From: Devosia sp.
GTDB lineage: Bacteria; Pseudomonadota; Alphaproteobacteria; Rhizobiales; Devosiaceae
DNA: 6,239 nucleotides
Direction of reading: 5' to 3'
NCBI GenBank assembly: GCA_028290245.1
Contig: JAQGKG010000226.1
Span: forward strand, 1-6,239
Of the stretch, positions 1-5,345 are shown piece by piece. Positions within the stretch are counted from its first letter, which is position 1, and each line of letters begins with the position of its first letter. The position numbers and the translations under genes are program-made. The notes under the pieces were generated by a model. The model had not been told where the DNA came from and did no database searches. It was given only the letters and a program-made list of their open reading frames with translations.

Positions 1-30
1 GAAGAGTGACAGCCGAAATTATAGGACCAC

Positions 31-55
31 AAAGCCCGCATCACGCGGGCTTTTT
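31..55 (+). terminator. Intrinsic terminator of an upstream transcription unit
   Basis: A perfect 9-bp stem (AAAGCCCGC at 31-39 pairing with GCGGGCTTT at 45-53) closes a 5-base loop and runs into a T-tract at 51-55. This is the classic rho-independent layout. It implies a transcript entering from the left edge. An in-frame GAA GAG TGA at 1-9 could be the end of its coding region, but nine bases cannot identify a gene. The A-run on the left arm means it could also work weakly on the minus strand. Confidence 0.85.
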
Positions 56-176
56 GCTTCCTTAGTCTTCGAAGCGCGTTTTTCGAGAGTGTGATCGCTT
101 CACAAACTCCTCCAACCGGAGACCAGAACCACAGGTGTGATGTTCGGCACGCGATCAAGCTTTACCAGTCATTCCA

Positions 177-258
177 AAACTGGACTAAGGCGGACAAGAA
201 CGTCGTGCATTCACCTCCTAAGGCTACCGGAGAAAAACCCCAAGCAAACTGGTCTAAG
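177..258 (+). repeat. Repeated AAACTGGWCTAAG motif upstream of the small gene
   Basis: AAACTGGACTAAG at 177-189 recurs as AAACTGGTCTAAG at 246-258 (12 of 13 identical, 69 bases apart). A shorter relative, AACTGGAC, lies at 301-308 just before the small gene's start codon. The core GACTAAG also appears at 426-432 and inverted at 61-67. Repeats at this spacing upstream of a gene could be regulator binding sites. No known regulator is recognised. Confidence 0.35.
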
Positions 259-308
259 CGCGAGTTTCGGCTACTAAATGAGACCCGCACCGTTGAGGAG
301 AACTGGAC

Positions 309-425
309 ATGTCCACGTTCTTTCTTTTCGAAGCCAGCAAGCCGGACGGTACGACCTATCGCTTCGCCTTCGCACTCAACATGCACTGGGCTTCGTGGTT
401 GGTCTCGATTAGCCGGCTGTTCTAA
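309..425 (+). CDS. Small protein, 38 aa, unrecognised
   Basis: This short open frame begins ATG TCC ACG TTC and ends TTC TAA. It encodes a 38-residue peptide starting MSTFFLFEASK and ending in SISRLF. Coding is supported by a strong Shine-Dalgarno sequence, GAGGAG (295-300), 8 bases before the ATG, and by an intrinsic terminator starting within about 10 bases of the stop codon, so the layout is that of a complete one-gene unit. The peptide is rich in aromatic and aliphatic residues. Its C-terminal half, with two tryptophans, might lie on a membrane surface but is short for a transmembrane helix. No family is recognised, so no function is proposed. It could instead be a truncated remnant of a longer gene, or an untranslated small RNA that happens to contain an open frame. 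Confidence 0.5.
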   Translation: MSTFFLFEASKPDGTTYRFAFALNMHWASWLVSISRLF

Positions 426-430
426 GACTA

Positions 431-467
431 AGGAAAAGGCGTCCTGGCAACGGGGCGCCTTTTTCCT
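431..467 (+). terminator. Intrinsic terminator after the small gene
   Basis: AAAAGGCGTCC (434-444) pairs with GGGCGCCTTTT (453-463) as an 11-bp stem with one G-U wobble and an 8-base loop. It ends in a run of five T (460-464). It starts within 10 bases of the TAA of the 38-codon frame and most simply ends that transcript. Confidence 0.85.
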
Positions 468-538
468 ATTCACAGATCGATTTGTGACTAGGAAGAGACT
501 TGCCCGTGAGGGCTGGCTGCTAAGTAATTGAAAAGATT

Positions 539-588
539 TGGCTGGGGAGCCTGGAGTGGAACCAAGATCGACGGAATGAGAGTCCGCT
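539..588 (-). pseudogene. tRNA-Gln-like 3' fragment (no 5' half)
   Basis: Read on the minus strand, this folds as the 3' part of a tRNA. It has a 5-bp anticodon stem (583-587 with 571-575, one G-U) and a 7-base loop CTCTCAT (576-582) with T at position 33. A 4-base variable region is followed by a 5-bp T stem (562-566 with 550-554), the T loop TTCCACT, a 7-base acceptor strand CTCCCCA, discriminator G and an encoded CCA (539-541). The CCCCAGCCA end and the loop context resemble tRNA-Gln(CUG). Position 36 is C instead of G (formal anticodon CUC), and T-loop position 57 is C instead of a purine. No matching acceptor strand or convincing D arm lies upstream, so it should not be functional. Such 3' fragments are typical of attachment sites left by tRNA-targeting integrative elements. 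Confidence 0.5.
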
Positions 589-841
589 AATCTACTTATG
601 CGCAATTAGAAGTCGTTCCGCTTCCGGCCCCAAGTCTGCCACCGACACTGCCGCGCACTGAACGGCTGCTTTCCATCATGACGTGACTAGGAGCGGACAG
701 ACCGCTTCCGGCCCCATCGCTGCCATCAATCCCAAGCAGCTGCACCACCCAGGGCAGGTCGGAAGGAACCGAGGTCAAGCCTTGGGAATGTGGGGCGCTC
801 AACAACGAAACGCCCAAGCTGCACTCACGCCTCCAAGATCT
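589..841. other. Non-coding stretch, no gene recognised
   Basis: Together with the tRNA-like fragment this forms a gap of about 300 bases or more between the second terminator and the AAA gene. The open frames here have no plausible ribosome binding site and no recognisable protein character. The only structure seen is the direct-repeat pair described separately. No clear T-tailed terminator for the minus-strand AAA gene was found just beyond its stop codon. Confidence 0.5.
618..725. repeat. Pair of 24-bp direct repeats
   Basis: CCGCTTCCGGCCCCA at 618-632 recurs exactly at 702-716. With the following bases the match extends to 24 positions with three mismatches (618-641 and 702-725, both ending CTGCCA). 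The unit spacing is 84 bases. These may be dispersed intergenic repeats or remnants of a local duplication. They sit within 80 bases of the tRNA-like fragment. Confidence 0.6.
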
Positions 842-2854
842 TCAGTTCAATAGTCTCAAGTTTGGAACCGCCCGCTTCACATTTGCTGATGTTTCGGCAC
901 CGTAGCGTTCCAACTCGCCAACATTTTCAAGGAGCAACGCTGATGCGCGTGAGAGTGCCGCCTCGATACGCCGCCGAATACTAGCGGGCGCCGGGCCTAT
1001 CGGCGCGGACTGATCAGCAGGGTGCTGGATGAATATCAGACCCAGTTCTCCAAAGCCCGTCTTCAGTTCAAGGTCGCTGGCTATCGCAGTAGCAACAGCC
1101 AGATCTGATCCTGCAGCACACGATCCAAACGTCGTCACATCGCCGAAGACGAGCTCCTCACCCGCTCTGCCCGCCATGATTATGGCAAGCACGTCGTTCC
1201 AGGTCTGCTCCATATGGAAACGCTCTGCCGCAAGGCCGTGAGCGAGAAGCTTGCCCAAATCCCGGGTGTTGGGATCCATCTCTGACAGACCCAAGATCTG
1301 AGCCACAACCTCTTGTGCCTTCCGATAGACGGCAATGCGTCGGCGCGTTTGAGGCGCCAATTTCGCCAAAGGATCTGGAACGAGTGCGTCTATATCGGCG
1401 ATAGAAAACTGATGGCTCCCTCGACGCGCGGAGGCTTTTGCCGCGCGTACTAGTTTTTCAACATCGGCCCCAGTGTGCTCCCTCAGGCGACTGGCAAGAG
1501 TGCCTAAGTCCTGCGCCGGTACATCCCCACCGACATAGCGCGCCAGAATAGCTGCTATCGCCTCCGCATCGGGGAGGCCGATCTGGATGATACGGTCCAA
1601 ACGTCCTGAACGCGTCAGTGCTGGATCAATGCGCTCGACATGATTGGTCGCGCCGACGATCACCACGCCGGTGTGGAGAGTGTCTCAGCGACGAGCACCA
1701 GGATCAGATTGATGATTTGGCTCCAGTACTCAACATAGTCGCCCGAAACACTGGCGCGGCTTGAGATTCCATCAATTTCGTCGACAAGTAGAACACAAGG
1801 TGCTTTGGAGATCGCCTCAGCGAAGACCTCCTTCATGCGGTTGAGAGTACCCGAAAGGGTTTTGTGTGTGTTCCACTCGGGCCACACTCGAGGCGATCAG
1901 CGGAACCTCAAGGCTGTTGGCCAGCACCGCGGCAAAGCTTGTTTTTCCAGTGCCAGGCGCGCCGCTGAGCACGACAGCACGGTGATCGACCTCGTCCCAG
2001 TTGAGCGTTCCTGCTCGCCATAGCATCATGTCCTGACCAAGCTCCAAGGCCCAGGTCTTGGCCTCACCATAGCCCGCAAGATCGGCGATCTGAACGGTTG
2101 CTAACTGGGGCACCACTTTTGCAGGTGTGACGATCTCCTGCAGACCGGCAAGGCAAACCTCTGCGGGCCGAGCCCGGCGAACGTGTGCCACAAGGTTCTC
2201 GGTGCGCAGCTTGTCCGCATACCTGAAATCAAGAACGCCCAAGGGCACCTCTTCATGAGCAACCTCAAACAGTAGCGCGAGCATGTCTGCTGTCATGGCA
2301 GGCAGATCCAACACCAGATCTGCACCTGCAAGAGCGTTTGGCACTGAATCCCCATCGGCCAAGGTGCAAAACACGGGGAGACACTGCTCGGCAGCTTGTG
2401 CGATGGAGCGAACCATCAGATCGGTATATCGCACGCGTGCATCGCTGATCACGACCAAGCGATCTTCAGCGTTTATGCCATAATGCGGGTTGTAGGCAGC
2501 TTTGCCCGTTTCATGGCGCATGGCGTCCGCCAGCACCAGGCCCACCGCATCTGCATCATCACCCACTCTGCACTTGATCACAATGAAGCTCTTGGTGGCC
2601 GCCAAATCTTGAATGGTGGGATGGTAAGGGGCAAGGCAATGCGCCAAGGCGATCGCATATGCAGCTCTGTCAGTGGGCAGCCGGATACTCGTCTGCAGCT
2701 TCTTGGTGACAGACGCTTCTTCTGCGTCGGCGCTGCAGTCTCTTGCAAGTTCTGCGGCCGCTCGGTGACGGAGGCCGCGAACCAGTTGCAGCGCAAGATC
2801 GTAGGCGAGCGTAGCGGCCGCACGTGGTGATGTGGTTGTCTTTGAGTTTGCCAT
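842..2854 (-). pseudogene. FtsH-like AAA+ ATPase with degenerate M41 peptidase domain, frameshifted twice
   Basis: ATG at 2854 is chosen because GAGGA lies 5 bases upstream; an in-frame ATG at 2890 lacks this support. Correcting two single-base indels gives a protein of about 670 residues. An N-terminal region of about 250 residues has no membrane segment. The AAA+ core follows: Walker A GAPGTGKT (298-305), Walker B VLLVDEID (354-361), sensor-1 GATN (401-404), SGRLDR with arginine-finger candidates (416-421), and a sensor-2-like TGADVEKLV. The C-terminal part resembles the FtsH peptidase domain (GRAGEELVFGDVT about 562-574; GSDLAVAT with a retained Asp584). The HEAGH zinc motif is replaced by YRKAQ (510-514), so proteolysis is unlikely. 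Frame is lost near 1879-1881 (apparent extra G in GGG; the expected join is SVA-EWNTHKTL) and regained near 1672-1681 (one base missing). Without a correction, translation stops at 1817 after 345 residues. Sequencing error remains possible for the indels but does not explain the lost zinc motif. Confidence 0.85.
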
Positions 2855-2950
2855 TGTATTCCTCGGACACCAGCCGCAGCCGGTCATCATGTTGATGGTT
2901 GTCAGAGGAGGCGGCTAAGCGAGATCGCTATCGGCAGGCTCTCCATTACC

Positions 2951-2981
2951 TAGACAAAGAACAAACCCAGAACAAAGTCAA
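2951..2981 (-). promoter_or_regulatory. Probable sigma-70 promoter of the AAA gene
   Basis: On the minus strand TTGACT (2981-2976) is a good -35 hexamer. Candidate -10 hexamers are TTTGTC at 17-base spacing (2958-2953) or TGTCTA at 19 (2956-2951); both are imperfect. Transcription from here would give the AAA gene a leader of roughly 90 bases. The LexA-type box fills the spacer, which fits a repressed promoter. The -10 element is the weak part of the call. Confidence 0.5.
2959..2973 (-). promoter_or_regulatory. LexA (SOS) box, GTTC-N7-GTTC
   Basis: The minus strand reads GTTCTGGGTTTGTTC, an exact match to the direct-repeat GTTC-N7-GTTC box bound by LexA in alphaproteobacteria. It lies just downstream of the TTGACT -35 element and about 105 bases before the AAA start codon. 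A repressor bound here would block RNA polymerase. The motif has eight fixed bases, so a chance match in 6 kb is possible; its location between promoter elements makes a real operator more likely. Confidence 0.6.
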
Positions 2982-3401
2982 GCCATAGCCCAGAGAATAA
3001 CACAGAGATGCCAGGAGAGCGCGTTTTGCATCAGCAGTAAAATTTGCCTACCGGGCAGCTGATCGCACCTCTGAAGATTATCGTCAACAGCTGCAGGTGG
3101 AGACGAATAAATGTGCCAACGAGTGGGTGAAATTGCCTGAAAACGGGCCTTTGAAAAAAGGGGGAACTGTGAGAAGCCTCTAACTTTCAACCGCTTAATC
3201 CCCCATTCCTATAAGGCAATCTAGCCAGTCTTAGTGGGGCCCTACAAGCATTCCGTACGGCAAGGAATCCCACTCACAAAGTTGCGAGCGATTGCTCCTG
3301 TTAAGGTTTGCAGAGTATTGCTATTTGGTGCGGAAATGGCCGCCGAGTCCCTCCCGACCGCGTGAATTGGCCATAATAGCGTTGCCGTGCATGGAGCTCT
3401 G
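2982..3401. other. Non-coding spacer between divergent genes
   Basis: No gene is supported. The longest minus-strand open frame would need a TTG start without a ribosome binding site. A possible structured element lies at 3233-3274: AGTGGG (3233-3238) can pair with CCCACT (3269-3274), and ATTCC (3250-3254) with GGAAT (3264-3268). A weak promoter candidate for the transpeptidase gene is TTGCTC (3292-3297), 18 bases, then TATTGC (3316-3321). An AT-rich CATAAT at 3372-3377 has no matching -35 sequence. Confidence 0.4.
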
Positions 3402-5105
3402 ATGAACAAGATCCTGGTGTCCCTGGTCGCCGTTTTGGCCGGCATTGGTAGTGTTTTGCCTGGCGTGGCCCAGGAAGTAGTGGCCGGGCTGGCCGCCAGT
3501 CCCATCATCATCGCGCCGCCCCAAACGCCGCTGGCGCAGACCATCAAGGTCGGTCTCTCGACCGCCTATAATGGCGCTCCCAAGGACACCACCGCCTATA
3601 CCGAGGCGCAGAAGCTTTACTTCTTTTATGGCGCCCGCCATTTCGAACCGATCTGGCTGAGCACCGCCGCCAATGGCGACGTGGCGTTTTCCGAACCGGC
3701 ACAGAAAATTCTCACGCTGTTCGAAGCTGCCGAGAGCGAAGGCCTGCGTCCGTCCGACTACCTGACGCCCGACCTCAACCCCGCCGGTGCAAAGGGCGAT
3801 CCGCTCAAGCTTGCGGCGCTCGAAACTGCATTTTCCGGTGCTGCCCTGCGCTACGCCACGCACCTTTATAACGGCCGTATCCTGCCGCAGTCCGTCGATG
3901 CCAATCTCGACATCCAGCCCAAAAAGCTCGACGAAGCCGCTCTGCTGGTTCAACTGGCCCTAAGCCCCGATCCCGTCTCTGTCCTGACCGCGCTTGAGCC
4001 AACCCATCCCGAATTCCTGGCGCTGAAGTCTGCGCTGGCCACCTTCGACGACAGCAAGACCGATCGTCCGATCCAGATCGCGACAGGCCCCAGCCTCAAG
4101 CCCGGCATGATCGACGCCCGGGTCCCAACCTTGCGCACGCGCCTTGATCTGCCAGCGGTCGATGATCTGGTCTACGATGACGCCACTGTCGAGGCTATGA
4201 AGCTCTTCCAGTCCAACGTGGGTCTTGATGTCGATGGTGTCATCGGTCCCGCATCGCTCGTCGCCCTCAATGGCGGCGTGCCGGTGACCAAGGCCGATAT
4301 CATCGCCAATATGGAGCGCTGGCGCTGGATGCCGCGCGACCTCGGCCAGTTCAACGTCTTCGTCAACATTCCCGAGTTCCGGCTGGCCATCAGCCGCAAC
4401 GGCATCGAGGAATACGCCACGCGTGTCGTCGTTGGCACCGTGAAAAACCAGACGCCGGTGTTCTCGGACAATATTCGCCACATCGTGGTGAACCCCTATT
4501 GGAACGTGCCCAGCTCCATCATCAAGGGCGAGATCGCCCCAGCCGTGATGAACAATCCGGCCTACATCGACAACCAGAACATGGACCTGCTTTACAACGA
4601 CGAACCGGTCAGCCCGTGGCAGGTCGACTGGTCCCAGGTCAGCTCAACCAATTTCCCGTTCCGTGTCCGCCAGCGCCCTGGTCCCGGCAATGCCCTTGGC
4701 CAAATCAAGTTCCTGTTCCCCAACAAGCATGACGTCTATCTGCACGATACGCCGTCCAAGGCGCTGTTCTCGCGCTCGACACGAGCCCTGAGCCATGGCT
4801 GCGTCCGCGTACAAAATCCGATGGAATTTGCCGACGCCCTGATGGCGAATGAACCCAATATTTCCCGCACTTCGCTGGAAGCCATGTTTGGCCCCGCGGA
4901 GCGATGGGTGAACCCGGAAAAGCAGATTCCGGTCCATATGGCCTATTTCACCATTCGCGTTGGCGCAGACGGAGCCCTGAAACCCTACGGCGATATCTAT
5001 GGCCACAACGCCAAGCTGGTTGCGGCGATGGGTCTGGCAAAGCCCAGCATTGCTCCCGAAATCATCGCCGAAGTAAATTCCATCGTCGACGAACTGTCCC
5101 CGTAA
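3402..5105 (+). CDS. ldtD: Murein L,D-transpeptidase, YcbB/LdtD family
   Basis: A 567-residue exported enzyme that makes 3-3 (mDAP-mDAP) crosslinks between peptidoglycan stems in the periplasm. The start at 3402 is preferred because GGAG (3393-3396) precedes it by 5 bases and the product begins MNKILVSLVAVLAG, a signal peptide with likely cleavage after GVA (residues 21-23). An in-frame GTG at 3387 is less likely. Residues about 65-230 match the scaffold region of large YcbB-type enzymes. About 236-291 is a peptidoglycan-binding-1 repeat (AMKLFQ, DGVIGPASLVALN). The YkuD catalytic domain follows from about 317, with His448 in LHDTPSK and the signature SHGCVRV at 464-470; Cys467 is the expected nucleophile. 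Length and domain order fit the family and nothing is missing. The next gene, a MepK-type peptidase, supports a role in 3-3 crosslink turnover. The symbol follows the E. coli family member; strict orthology is not shown. Confidence 0.93.
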   Translation: MNKILVSLVAVLAGIGSVLPGVAQEVVAGLAASPIIIAPPQTPLAQTIKVGLSTAYNGAPKDTTAYTEAQKLYFFYGARHFEPIWLSTAANGDVAFSEPAQKILTLFEAAESEGLRPSDYLTPDLNPAGAKGDPLKLAALETAFSGAALRYATHLYNGRILPQSVDANLDIQPKKLDEAALLVQLALSPDPVSVLTALEPTHPEFLALKSALATFDDSKTDRPIQIATGPSLKPGMIDARVPTLRTRLDLPAVDDLVYDDATVEAMKLFQSNVGLDVDGVIGPASLVALNGGVPVTKADIIANMERWRWMPRDLGQFNVFVNIPEFRLAISRNGIEEYATRVVVGTVKNQTPVFSDNIRHIVVNPYWNVPSSIIKGEIAPAVMNNPAYIDNQNMDLLYNDEPVSPWQVDWSQVSSTNFPFRVRQRPGPGNALGQIKFLFPNKHDVYLHDTPSKALFSRSTRALSHGCVRVQNPMEFADALMANEPNISRTSLEAMFGPAERWVNPEKQIPVHMAYFTIRVGADGALKPYGDIYGHNAKLVAAMGLAKPSIAPEIIAEVNSIVDELSP

Positions 5106-5112
5106 TCCTCTT

Positions 5113-5135
5113 GCCCTTCCCTCGCGGGACAGGGC
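5113..5135 (+). terminator. Hairpin just after the transpeptidase stop codon
   Basis: GCCCT (5113-5117) pairs with AGGGC (5131-5135), and TCCC (5118-5121) with GGGA (5126-5129). This leaves a TCGC tetraloop and one bulged C (5130), a stable 9-bp hairpin 7 bases after the stop codon. No T-run follows, so it is either a weak or factor-assisted terminator or a 3'-end stabiliser. Confidence 0.45.
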
Positions 5136-5184
5136 GTAGCGGCGTCGTTGTCCCTATCGTTAATCCCGCGTTTACAATTTCGCC

Positions 5185-5213
5185 TTGGTTGCGCCCGGTT
5201 TTGCCCCTATTAA
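5185..5213 (+). promoter_or_regulatory. Possible promoter of the DUF882 gene
   Basis: TTGGTT (5185-5190) and TATTAA (5208-5213) are separated by exactly 17 bases and resemble -35 and -10 hexamers. The gap after the transpeptidase stop and the hairpin there suggest that the next gene may have its own promoter. The match is modest and other AT-rich stretches nearby could serve. Confidence 0.3.
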
Positions 5214-5345
5214 TTGGACTCCGAGGGGTACGGTTCTGGCCACTTGGGATCTGATTGGCGTTAATAAAATCGACTGATTTTTACGCTAACATCCGATCAT
5301 CACTGGCAATAACCGGGCAGAGTTTGAGTGACGGGGACTTCCTTT

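Larger units (their letters stand above)
58..435. repeat. Segment bounded by a 16-bp imperfect inverted repeat
   Basis: TTCCTTAGTCTTCGAA at 58-73 is matched in inverted orientation by 420-435 (reverse complement TTCCTTAGTCTTAGAA). That is 15 of 16 identical, with 12 consecutive identical bases (58-69 against 424-435). The left arm directly follows the first terminator. The right arm overlaps the stop codon of the small gene and the base of the second terminator. It could be the ends of a small mobile or miniature element, a long-range RNA pairing, or an operator pair. No target-site duplication was recognised outside the arms, so a mobile origin is only a possibility. Confidence 0.4.

Noticed and set aside
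91..531. 146-codon open frame from a GTG on the plus strand
   Set aside because: It reads through an intrinsic terminator, lacks a ribosome binding site, and overlaps the better supported small gene in another frame; the composition is not protein-like.
162..605. 147-codon minus-strand open frame
   Set aside because: It crosses the tRNA-like fragment and both strands of a terminator, with no ribosome binding site and no recognisable domain.
539..640. A complete functional tRNA on the minus strand
   Set aside because: The sequence upstream of the anticodon arm offers no acceptor strand pairing with CTCCCCA and no D loop with GG, so only a 3' fragment is supported.
596..817. 73-codon minus-strand open frame downstream of the AAA gene
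   Set aside because: It spans both direct repeats, is rich in Ser/Gly with no domain, and has no convincing start signal.
2902..2946. 14-residue leader peptide (MESLPIAISLSRLL) in the AAA gene leader
   Set aside because: No ribosome binding site; it would have to be a leaderless start at the predicted transcription start. Too short to support.
2978..3190. 70-codon minus-strand open frame in the divergent spacer
   Set aside because: Needs a TTG start without a ribosome binding site, and its 3' end overlaps the AAA gene's promoter.
3321..3953. 210-codon open frame antisense to the transpeptidase
   Set aside because: A shadow of a high-GC coding region; the sense frame has a complete catalytic signature.
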